DNA from: UBA8904 sp035448625
GTDB lineage: Bacteria > Desulfobacterota > Syntrophia > Syntrophales > Smithellaceae
Length of the DNA: 15,397 nt
Assembly (NCBI GenBank): GCA_035448625.1
Contig: DAOTJI010000066.1
Coordinates: forward strand, 1-15,397
Direction: 5' to 3'
Both the position numbers and the translations under genes were made by a program. Position 1 is the stretch's first letter. Each line of letters begins with the position of its first letter. Below are positions 1-5,769 of this stretch, piece after piece. The notes beneath the pieces are model-generated. The model was given only the letters and a program-made list of their open reading frames with translations. It was not told the origin of the DNA and made no database searches.

Positions 1-53
1 TTGCAGAGAACATGCTTCCGATGCGTGATATCAAAAAATTTCCACATGTCCAT
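1..53 (-). CDS. Class I SAM-dependent methyltransferase, N-terminal fragment (runs off left edge)
   Basis: Only the first 17 codons and part of the next are in the window, reading MDMWKFFDITHRKHVLCN. From memory this resembles the start of a family of class I SAM-dependent methyltransferases whose N-terminus reads M-W-K-x-F-D-I-T-H and is followed by the SAM-binding fold. The start is well supported: a strong Shine-Dalgarno sequence (GGAGG, minus strand, 61-65) lies 7 bases before the ATG at 51-53. A second in-frame ATG lies two codons later. The frame stays open upstream of the ATG for about 39 codons, but the ribosome site favours this start. The gene points away from the integron remnant to its right. 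The substrate cannot be told from this fragment, and the family call rests on a short stretch. Confidence 0.55.
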   Translation of the reverse strand, partial: MDMWKFFDITHRKHVLC

Positions 54-60
54 GCATAAC

Positions 61-65
61 CCTCC
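61..65 (-). promoter_or_regulatory. Strong ribosome binding site for the left-edge methyltransferase
   Basis: The minus strand reads GGAGG within CTAAAGGAGG, 7 bases before an ATG. This is the best Shine-Dalgarno match in the first 350 bases and is the main reason to call a gene at the left edge. Confidence 0.6.
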
Positions 66-165
66 TTTAGCTATTCCGGCCGAACGACGGATCTCAGCAG
101 TAGCGAAATGCTCGCCGGGATCAAGCCCGAGCCTTGCGCTCCAGTGCAGCGGCTGTTTACCCGAT

Positions 166-276
166 TTATTTGCTCTTTAAGTAACTCTTGAGATCACGAT
201 AATCCCAGATTCCCAAAATAGAAATCCGCTTTATTGCGGAATTTGGGCTAATATATCGTATCGCAACGTATTGCAA
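166..276 (-). CDS. Short unrecognised reading frame after the attC site, possible remnant of a second cassette
   Basis: A 36-codon frame from a TTG at 274-276 to a TAA at 166-168. The last part reads RISILGIWDYRDLKSYLKSK and has the look of a genuine protein C-terminus. I do not recognise the family. The TTG lies 13 bases beyond the attC core, a normal distance for a cassette gene start, but there is no clear Shine-Dalgarno sequence and 36 residues is short, so this may be a deletion remnant. The frame contains a 10-bp tandem repeat and a hairpin that may simply be structured noncoding DNA. The region from 54 to 165 holds a different open frame (reading LHWSARLGLDPGEHF in part) that I also cannot assign. 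Confidence 0.25.
   Translation of the reverse strand: MQYVAIRYISPNSAIKRISILGIWDYRDLKSYLKSK
212..247. repeat. Imperfect hairpin
   Basis: Nested inverted repeat: CCCAAA (212-217) pairs with TTTGGG (242-247), and TCCGC (225-229) pairs with GCGGA (236-240) around a 6-base loop. It is not followed by a clean T run on either strand, so a terminator role is doubtful. It lies inside the 36-codon frame. Confidence 0.35.
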
Positions 277-286
277 TATATTGCTT
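257..286. repeat. Three-unit 10-bp tandem repeat
   Basis: Three consecutive 10-mers CGTATCGCAA, CGTATTGCAA and TATATTGCTT differ by a few bases each. The repeat starts immediately beyond the attC core (290-296). A 10-base period matches one helical turn, so it could present repeated protein contacts on one DNA face, but it could also be a chance micro-repeat in AT-rich DNA. Confidence 0.4.
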
Positions 287-289
287 TAT

Positions 290-345
290 GGGCAACGACG
301 AGTTCACCGGGAGCGTATGCGATCCGGTGGAACGACTTGTTGGCC
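290..345 (-). other. attC-like integron recombination site (56 bp)
   Basis: Read on the minus strand the site is: outer box GGCCAAC (345-339), spacer AAGTC, inner box GTTCCACCGG (333-324), a 13-base centre, inner box CCGGTGAAC (310-302), spacer TCGTC, outer box GTTGCCC (296-290). The inner boxes pair perfectly except for one unpaired C, which gives an unpaired G on the other strand; such an extrahelical base is typical of attC sites. The site starts two bases after the stop of the SRA-HNH gene, the normal position for a cassette attC. The outer box GGCCAAC is the exact reverse complement of the cassette's 5' core at 1049-1055, as expected for the two ends of one cassette. The boxes deviate by one to two bases from the RYYYAAC/GTTRRRY consensus, so the site may be weakened. 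Confidence 0.72.
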
Positions 346-347
346 GC

Positions 348-1037
348 TTATTCTATTCTGTCGTGCTTTTCGAGGTTGTGTTTCCCGCATAACAGTTGGA
401 TGTTGTCTGCCGTTTTCGACGACCCGCCTTTGGACCAAGGAATAATGTGATCAAAGTGGAGGTCATCAGTTGCTCCGCACTTCACGCACCTCCCACCATC
501 TCTTTTCCAGACCTCAAGTTTGACCGAAGTTGGTATGACCCTTCGTGCTTTCGAATGCTCAGGGACGGGCAAGGAAAAGTCTTCTTCCCCTTCAACGGCG
601 GTAAGCTTGAACTTGAAAACGCTCCTCCTATTACTTTGCTCTGTCCAGGAGTCTACCAAGTGAAAAACACCGTTATACGACCAGATTCCCTGTTTTATCT
701 TTTCATAGACCCTGACTCTTTCTGGAGGTCTCAGTCCCTTCTTATGCTCTTGGGCTGCGCGGTGAAACTTGCCATTCTCAGTGAGGGCGCCAGAGGATGA
801 GACCTCAGGTTGATCGATTGCCTTCGGATTCGTGGTTTCAGGTGAACGAGGGGTATCATGCCCTTCATATACGATAGTCGTTCCATCGTCCTCGAATCGG
901 TCCGCATAGGGCGCGCCAGGTCTCACCGACATGAGAATAACCGAATGGTTTCTTGCAAGACCAAAGTTCATGCCTCGCTGTAGGCTCACGCCTTCACGCC
1001 TGCACATCTCAATATATGGTATGATCTCATTTGCCAT
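348..1037 (-). CDS. SRA/YDG-like domain plus HNH endonuclease, carried as an integron cassette
   Basis: A 229-residue protein with two parts. Residues 1 to about 150 look like a PUA-type SRA/YDG domain: the stretch SVILMSVRPGAPY near 32-44, a GxLTxNGK stretch near 83-90, and a YNG signature at 121-123 with the following aromatic positions. In such proteins the domain reads modified cytosines. Residues 170-229 form an HNH nuclease with a CxxC/CxxH zinc site (C184, C187, C217, H220), the F-D-H core at 195-197 and the N-I-Q-L-L-C segment at 212-217. The likely role is modification-dependent DNA cleavage, i.e. defence against phage or foreign DNA. I chose the ATG at 1035-1037 because it lies 11 bases inside the inferred cassette end; an in-frame TTG at 1125-1127 would place the start inside the attI region. 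No strong ribosome site is visible. The family call is firm for HNH and good for SRA; the target is unknown. Confidence 0.85.
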   Translation of the reverse strand: MANEIIPYIEMCRREGVSLQRGMNFGLARNHSVILMSVRPGAPYADRFEDDGTTIVYEGHDTPRSPETTNPKAIDQPEVSSSGALTENGKFHRAAQEHKKGLRPPERVRVYEKIKQGIWSYNGVFHLVDSWTEQSNRRSVFKFKLTAVEGEEDFSLPVPEHSKARRVIPTSVKLEVWKRDGGRCVKCGATDDLHFDHIIPWSKGGSSKTADNIQLLCGKHNLEKHDRIE

Positions 1038-1111
1038 ATTCTGTTTACGGCCAACAATTAATCTACCGCTCCGGTAAAATCCGGATTCTGGTGCAAAATA
1101 ACGCCCGAACC

Positions 1112-1132
1112 GTTTTTTGATAGTCAAAAAAC
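1112..1132. repeat. Perfect 9-bp dyad in the attI/intI upstream region
   Basis: GTTTTTTGA (1112-1120) and TCAAAAAAC (1124-1132) are exact reverse complements around a 3-base centre TAG. It lies between the cassette core and the integrase start. It could be a regulator site or part of attI, but an A/T-rich dyad of this size can also arise by chance. Confidence 0.45.
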
Positions 1133-1194
1133 TTATTGTAAATCAGCACAATATAAATTACCGTATCGGCAAAAGGTCCTTATTATCAGAAAAT

Positions 1195-1205
1195 ACCGCT
1201 GCGGT
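1195..1205. repeat. Short dyad ACCGC-T-GCGGT upstream of intI
   Basis: A perfect 5-bp dyad with a one-base centre, followed on the + strand by a T run. The loop is too short for a normal terminator hairpin. Its place 57 bases before the intI ATG would suit an operator, but this is only positional inference. Confidence 0.3.
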
Positions 1206-1262
1206 TTTTTAATGCTTTTTGTAATTTGTGGTCAAAATGTCTGTTTAGATGGAGGTGCGCCC

Positions 1263-2565
1263 ATGAATCAGATTTTGCCCCAGTTCCAGAAATTTATGGC
1301 TGATCGAAAGCTGGCTGCAAAAAACCAGATTCCTTTTTACGCCGGATGGGCAAGCAAGTTCATCCGTTTCTCCAATGGGCGGGAATCTACTCCAACTGAC
1401 TTAAAAATTCAATGATTTCTTGATGAGCTAAAGAAAAATCCGAATATTCAGGACTGGCAGATTACGCAGGCTCAAAATGCCATCAAACTGTATGTTGATC
1501 ATTTTCTGTCGAAAATGAAAGTCGTACCGACGCCCGAAACGCAGGTAGAAAAGAAACCCGTCTTTCCTGATGCGGCCACCGTCCACCAGAAAATCCGGGA
1601 GGCGCTGCGCATTAAGCATTATGCCTACAGCACGGGAAAAACCTATACAGGATGGTTTCAACGCTTTTATGACTACTTGACCAACATCAAGAAAAAGGAT
1701 TGGGAAACTCAAGGGGCAGATGAAGAGGATGTCCGCGATTTTTTAAGCCATCTGGCGATTAAACAGCATGTTTCTTCTTCAACGCAAAACCAGGCGTTCA
1801 ACGCGCTTTTGTTTATTCCGGAATGTGCTGCGCATCGATTTGAAGGATCTCGGTCAAGCCGTGCGGGCCAAACGCGGACAAAAATTGCCTGCGGTGCTGT
1901 CGGTCGATGAAGTCAGGCAATTGCTTTGTCATTTAACGGGGCGCGATCTGCTTGTGGTTCACATCCTCTACGGAACGGGCATGCGGCTGATGGAGGTGGC
2001 CAGGCTGCGGGTCAACGATGTTGATTTCGGCGGCAATGCGATCTTCGTGCACGGCGGCAAAGGAGACAAGGACCGGACAACCGTTTTGCCGCAGGCTGTG
2101 ATTGAGCCGCTGAAGGAGCATCTTAAAAGTGTAAAGGAACTGCATGAGCAGGATCTGGCAAAAGAGCTCGGCGAGGTGTATCTGCCGCAAGCGCTTGATC
2201 GAAAATATCCGCATGCCGGCAAGGAATGACGACGGCAGTACGTCTTTCCCGCCAATAATCTCTCCGTTGATCCCCGTTCCGGCAAGGTCCGCCGTCATCA
2301 TATCAGCCCCGACATGGTGCAAAAAGTTGTTGCCACGGCGGTTCGGGCAGCCGCCATTCCCAAACACGCGACGGTTCATACCCTTCGCCATAGTTTTGCG
2401 ACGCATCTGCTGATGAACGGGGTCAATATCCGCGAAGTGCAGGAGTTACTCGGGCACAAGAATTTAGAAACAACGATGATTTACACGCATGGGCTTCGTG
2501 ACATGTCGCACGCGCCGCAAAGCCCGCTCGATACGTTGCTGGCCGGGGCAAAAAATCCAAGCTAA
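1263..2565 (+). pseudogene. intI: Integron integrase (IntI-type tyrosine recombinase), broken by two TGA codons and a frameshift
   Basis: The conceptual product is about 434 residues, longer than the roughly 320-340 of mobile integron integrases because of an extra N-terminal helical domain. The start ATG at 1263 has a good Shine-Dalgarno sequence (GGAGGTG, 1251-1257). The IntI identity comes from the insert reading YLPQALDRKYPHAGKE, then QYVFP and DPRSG, just before the HTLRH box; this patch separates IntI from XerC/D. Catalytic residues remain: Arg (1984-1986), Lys of HGGKGDKDR (2059-2061), HTLRH (2377-2391), the second His of the ELLGHK box, and the Tyr nucleophile (2482-2484). Three lesions are seen: TGA at 1413-1415, an apparent 2-base loss in a T run near 1812-1815 (the frame needed for NALLFLFRNVL is regained after it), and TGA at 2227-2229 where the patch normally has Trp. 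It is therefore probably inactive. It is divergent from the cassette, as in standard integrons. Confidence 0.88.
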
Positions 2566-2671
2566 AATCGTTGATCACTTTGGATGCCTGAAATTGGCCT
2601 TGTCGTTAGGGCATTAAATTTGCTAGTAGGATTTGGTGGGCAGGAAAATTTTTTAGGGAATTTGAGCAAAC

Positions 2672-3298
2672 ATGATCGCAATTATCGAATATAATGCCGG
2701 AAACATTACCAGTGTGGCGCGGGCGCTCAATTCCATCGGCCAGGATTTTATCATTACGAATGATACAAAAATGCTCGATGCCGCGTCCCATGCGGTTTTT
2801 CCGGGAGTCGGCGCGGCGGGCGAGGCGATGGCTTACCTCAAGGACAAAAAACTGGATACATGGCTCAAGCATTGTTTTCAATCAGGAAAACCAATTCTTG
2901 GTATCTGTCTGGGGACGCAGATCATTCTGGATAGATCCGAAGAAAACGACACGGAATGCATCGGTCTGGTCGCAGGTGTGACGAAGCGCTTTCCCGATAA
3001 CCTGACATCCGCCGGACGAGTTTTAAAGATTCCCCACATGGGGTGGAACAGTGTTGCGCTCAAGCATCATCATCCCTTGTTTGCCGGTGTTCCGAAGGAG
3101 GCGGAATTTTATTTCGTTCATTCCTATTACCCGTCGCCTGCCGATCCGTCGGCGGTGCTGGGAACCACCGATTACGGCATGACGTTCTGCTCGGTGCTGG
3201 CCGTGAACAATCTGGTCGCCGTGCAGTTTCACCCGGAAAAAAGCGGCCGGCCGGGCCTTCAGATTCTGAAAAATTTCTGTGCGTGGGAGGGAAAATGA
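2672..3298 (+). CDS. hisH: Imidazole glycerol phosphate synthase, glutaminase subunit HisH
   Basis: A 208-residue class I glutamine amidotransferase of normal length. It releases ammonia from glutamine and passes it to HisF for the fifth step of histidine synthesis, which also yields AICAR for purine synthesis. It is cytoplasmic. The catalytic triad is visible: C79 in GICLGTQ, and H187 and E189 in QFHPEK. The oxyanion-side PGVGA motif (44-48) and the PHMGWN segment (121-126), typical of biosynthetic HisH, are present. It overlaps hisF by 4 bases (ATGA), implying coupled translation. The start ATG at 2672 fits the family's N-terminus, though the ribosome site is weak. The 106 bases between the intI remnant and this gene show no clear promoter. 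No other his genes are in the window. Confidence 0.96.
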   Translation: MIAIIEYNAGNITSVARALNSIGQDFIITNDTKMLDAASHAVFPGVGAAGEAMAYLKDKKLDTWLKHCFQSGKPILGICLGTQIILDRSEENDTECIGLVAGVTKRFPDNLTSAGRVLKIPHMGWNSVALKHHHPLFAGVPKEAEFYFVHSYYPSPADPSAVLGTTDYGMTFCSVLAVNNLVAVQFHPEKSGRPGLQILKNFCAWEGK

Positions 3299-4074
3299 TC
3301 TCCAAACGAATCATTCCCTGCCTGGACGTTCGCGACGGGAAACTCACCAAAGGCATTAAATTTAAAGGCAATGTTGACATCGGCGATCCGGTGGAGGCGG
3401 CCCGCGAATACTACGAGCAGGGCGCGGATGAAATCGTCTTCTATGATATTACCGCATCGTCCGATAAACGAGACATCATGATCGACGTGGTGAGGCGCGT
3501 TGCCGAAACCATTTTTATCCCTTTTTCCGTGGGCGGCGGAATCCGCAATCTGGAAGATATGCGCAAAGTCATCGGAGCGGGGGCGGAAAAAGTCAGCGTC
3601 AACTCCGCGGCGGTGCTGGAGCCGGATATTATTACGCAAGGAGCCCGGGCGTTCGGCAGCCAGTGCGTGGTGCTGGGGATGGACGTCAAAAAAACGGCCG
3701 CCTCAAAAAAGACGCCTTCCGGCTATGAAATCGTCATTGAAGGAGGCAGAACCTTCACGGGAATCGACGCGCTTTGGTGGGCCAAAGAGGCCGAGCGCCT
3801 GGGCGCGGGGGAAATCTGCCTCAATTCCATCGACGCGGACGGCGTTCAGGACGGCTACGAAATCAATTTGACGGCGCTGATTTCGGGAAATGTTCGGATT
3901 CCGGTCATCGCCTCGGGCGGCGCGGGCAAGCCGGAACATCTGGCGGATGTACTGACCGCGGGCCGGGCCGATGCGGCACTCATCGCCTCGATGGTGCATT
4001 ACCGGACGTATACCATTCGGGAAATCAAACAGTACTTGAGCAGCCAAAACATCGCGATGAGGATGTTCTGGTAG
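3295..4074 (+). CDS. hisF: Imidazole glycerol phosphate synthase, cyclase subunit HisF
   Basis: A 259-residue (beta/alpha)8 barrel that uses HisH-derived ammonia to convert PRFAR to imidazole glycerol phosphate and AICAR. The two catalytic aspartates sit at the standard places: D11 in RIIPCLDVRDG and D130 in VLGMDVK. The phosphate-binding loops are readable (SVGGGIR near 78-84, ASGGAGK in the C-terminal half), and the C-terminus RMFW matches the family's usual R-M-x-W ending. The ATG at 3295 overlaps the hisH stop, and the frame is open far upstream only as a shadow of hisH. The gene ends in TAG at 4072-4074. It forms a heterodimer with the product of hisH. Nothing unusual is seen. Confidence 0.97.
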   Translation: MISKRIIPCLDVRDGKLTKGIKFKGNVDIGDPVEAAREYYEQGADEIVFYDITASSDKRDIMIDVVRRVAETIFIPFSVGGGIRNLEDMRKVIGAGAEKVSVNSAAVLEPDIITQGARAFGSQCVVLGMDVKKTAASKKTPSGYEIVIEGGRTFTGIDALWWAKEAERLGAGEICLNSIDADGVQDGYEINLTALISGNVRIPVIASGGAGKPEHLADVLTAGRADAALIASMVHYRTYTIREIKQYLSSQNIAMRMFW

Positions 4075-4089
4075 GGCGAAGGATTCTGC

Positions 4090-4119
4090 TTGACGAAAAT
4101 CCGTTTGTATTCTTAATAT
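4090..4119 (+). promoter_or_regulatory. Sigma-70-type promoter candidate for pdxS-pdxT
   Basis: TTGACG (4090-4095) and TAATAT (4114-4119) are separated by 18 bases, each one mismatch from the consensus hexamers, in the only sizeable gap (121 bp) between hisF and pdxS. It lies about 76 bases before the pdxS start. There is no hairpin terminator behind hisF, so read-through from hisHF is also possible. Confidence 0.5.
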
Positions 4120-4195
4120 TCCGTCATTATATGAGATAATATTTTCGCAAAACCGTGAAGAGACGATTTTAAAAAGTCAGGAGGCGTATAGAAAA

Positions 4196-5077
4196 GTGGA
4201 TGCAAAAAGGTATGAATTAAATGTTCAGTTGGCGCAGATGCTCAAGGGCGGCGTCATCATGGACGTCACCAACGTGGAGCAGGCCAAAATCGCGGAAGAG
4301 GCGGGCGCGGTCGCTGTGATGGCGCTGGAGCGCGTGCCGGCGGACATCCGCAAGGACGGCGGCGTAGCCCGCATGTCCGACCCGGCAATGATTGCCCAGA
4401 TCAAGAAGGCCGTAACCATTCCGGTCATGGCCAAGGCGAGAATCGGTCATTTCGTGGAGGCGCAGCTTCTGGAAGCTCTGCGCATCGACTACATTGATGA
4501 AAGCGAAGTCCTGACACCGGCGGATGAAGAATGCCATATCGACAAAACGAAATTCTCGATTCCCTTCGTCTGCGGCGCCCGCAACCTCGGCGAAGCCTGC
4601 CGGCGCATCGCTGAAGGCGCGGCCATGATCCGCACCAAAGGCGAAGCGGGAACGGGCAATGTCGTGGAAGCCGTCCGCCACATGAGAACCATGAACCGCG
4701 AAATCCGTCAACTGGCGCAGATGCCCGTTGAGGAAGTGACCGGATTTGCCAAAGCCAACGGGATTCCCTATGAGATCGCGCTGAAAGTCCGGGAACTGGG
4801 ACGTCTGCCGGTGGTCAACTTTGCCGCAGGCGGCATTGCAACGCCCGCCGACGCGGCGCTGATGATGCAGCTCGGTTGCGACGGGGTGTTTGTCGGCTCC
4901 GGTATTTTCAAATCCGCCGATCCGGCCCGCCGGGCGCGCGCAATCGTCAAGGCGACTGCCTATTTCAACGATCCGGAAAAAGTACTGGAAGCGTCGATGG
5001 ATCTGGGCCAGGCCATGCCGGGTCTGGAAATCGGACAGATTCCGCCCGAGCAGATTCTGGCCAAGCGAGGTTGGTAA
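4196..5077 (+). CDS. pdxS: Pyridoxal 5'-phosphate synthase, synthase subunit PdxS
   Basis: A 293-residue barrel enzyme that builds PLP directly from ribose 5-phosphate, glyceraldehyde 3-phosphate and ammonia (the DXP-independent route); the ammonia comes from PdxT. Family hallmarks are clear: MDVTNVEQA near 22-30 with the catalytic Asp at 23, the ALERVPADIR segment at 43-52, the first imine-forming Lys at 80 in PVMAKARIGH, the second Lys at 148 in MIRTKGE, and the FAAGGIATPADAALMMQLG phosphate-binding segment. The start is a GTG at 4196-4198 with a GGAGG about 11 bases upstream (4180-4184), and it matches the usual N-terminus. It is followed after 9 bases by pdxT. In the active complex twelve PdxS carry twelve PdxT. 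Confidence 0.97.
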   Translation: MDAKRYELNVQLAQMLKGGVIMDVTNVEQAKIAEEAGAVAVMALERVPADIRKDGGVARMSDPAMIAQIKKAVTIPVMAKARIGHFVEAQLLEALRIDYIDESEVLTPADEECHIDKTKFSIPFVCGARNLGEACRRIAEGAAMIRTKGEAGTGNVVEAVRHMRTMNREIRQLAQMPVEEVTGFAKANGIPYEIALKVRELGRLPVVNFAAGGIATPADAALMMQLGCDGVFVGSGIFKSADPARRARAIVKATAYFNDPEKVLEASMDLGQAMPGLEIGQIPPEQILAKRGW

Positions 5078-5086
5078 CCACACGGT

Positions 5087-5764
5087 ATGACTGTGCTTCT
5101 TGTCAGGTCGCAAGCCGAGGCCATTGGGGTGCTGGATCTTCAGGGCGGCGTTCACGAGCACCTGGAGCACCTGGAGCGGCTGGGGCTTTCCGGACGGAGG
5201 GTCAAGCGGGCAGAGGATTTTGAAAATCTGGCCGGCCTGATTCTTCCCGGCGGGGAAAGCACTTGCCTGGCCCGGCTGCTCGATATTTTCGGCCTTAAGG
5301 ACGTCATCCGGCGCCACGTTGACCGGGGCCTGAAAATATGGGGCACCTGCGCGGGCGCCATTCTGCTGGCGACGGAAGTAGTCGGCGAAAAACCGTGCCT
5401 GGGCCTGATCGAGATGGAAATCGAACGCAACGGATTCGGCAGCCAGCTCGACAGCTTTCACAGCGAAGCGCTCATCGAAGCCGCATCCCCCGAACCGATT
5501 CCCCTCACCTTTATCCGCGCGCCCAAAATTCGCAGAACCGGAAAAGATGTCAGGGTTCTGCTGCGCATGGACGATTACATTGCCGCGGCGGAAAACGATC
5601 GAGTCCTGGTCACCGTCTTTCACCCGGAGCTGACCGGCAGCCTCGCGCTGCACCGCTATTTTGCCCTGAAATGCGGCTTCGCCGTCCATGCCGAAAAAAC
5701 GGACGCCACGGCTTCAGGCTGGGAAAACGTGAGCTGGATGAAGCTGGCCCGCATTGCCTCCTAA
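5087..5764 (+). CDS. pdxT: Pyridoxal 5'-phosphate synthase, glutaminase subunit PdxT
   Basis: A 225-residue class I glutamine amidotransferase that supplies ammonia to PdxS. The triad is C88 in WGTCAGAILLA, and H179 and E181 in VFHPEL; the LPGGEST motif (53-59) and the GVLDLQGGVHEH N-terminal strand (14-25) are also typical. The protein is longer than the usual 185-200 residues: about 12 extra residues precede the normal start region, and roughly 25 follow the usual end. No alternative ATG lies closer to the conserved start, so I kept the ATG at 5087, which lies 9 bases after pdxS. It is co-transcribed with pdxS and probably with the GNAT gene 5 bases downstream. Confidence 0.94.
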   Translation: MTVLLVRSQAEAIGVLDLQGGVHEHLEHLERLGLSGRRVKRAEDFENLAGLILPGGESTCLARLLDIFGLKDVIRRHVDRGLKIWGTCAGAILLATEVVGEKPCLGLIEMEIERNGFGSQLDSFHSEALIEAASPEPIPLTFIRAPKIRRTGKDVRVLLRMDDYIAAAENDRVLVTVFHPELTGSLALHRYFALKCGFAVHAEKTDATASGWENVSWMKLARIAS

Positions 5765-5769
5765 CGCCC

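Larger units (their letters stand above)
1049..1262 (-). other. attI region between intI and the first cassette, with core GTTGGCC at 1049-1055
   Basis: This 214-bp AT-rich stretch separates the divergent integrase and nuclease genes, which is where attI lies in an integron. The minus strand reads GTTGGCC at 1055-1049, a near match to the GTTRRRY core, and the next 11 bases lead to the nuclease ATG. Strand exchange after the first G would put the cassette's left end at 1054. The stretch also holds two dyads (1112-1132 and 1195-1205). I find no convincing cassette promoter or LexA site. The intI Shine-Dalgarno (GGAGGTG, 1251-1257) sits at the right end. The outer limit of attI cannot be fixed by eye. 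Confidence 0.5.

Noticed and set aside
396..800. 134-codon open frame on the + strand opposite the HNH gene
   Set aside because: It is antisense to clearly conserved SRA/HNH coding sequence and its product resembles nothing known.
1413..1415. TGA codons in intI as recoding (Trp or selenocysteine)
   Set aside because: A frameshift elsewhere in the same gene already breaks it, neighbouring genes use TGA as a stop and TGG for Trp, and tyrosine recombinases are not known selenoproteins.
2566..2671. Second attC-like site behind intI (GTTAGGGC near 2605)
   Set aside because: Only one half-site is visible; no matching RYYYAAC box or inner palindrome at attC spacing, and attC sites are not expected behind intI.
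4217..5689. 490-codon open frame on the - strand opposite pdxS-pdxT
   Set aside because: It is a shadow caused by codon bias; it spans two conserved genes and their junction and has no recognisable domain.
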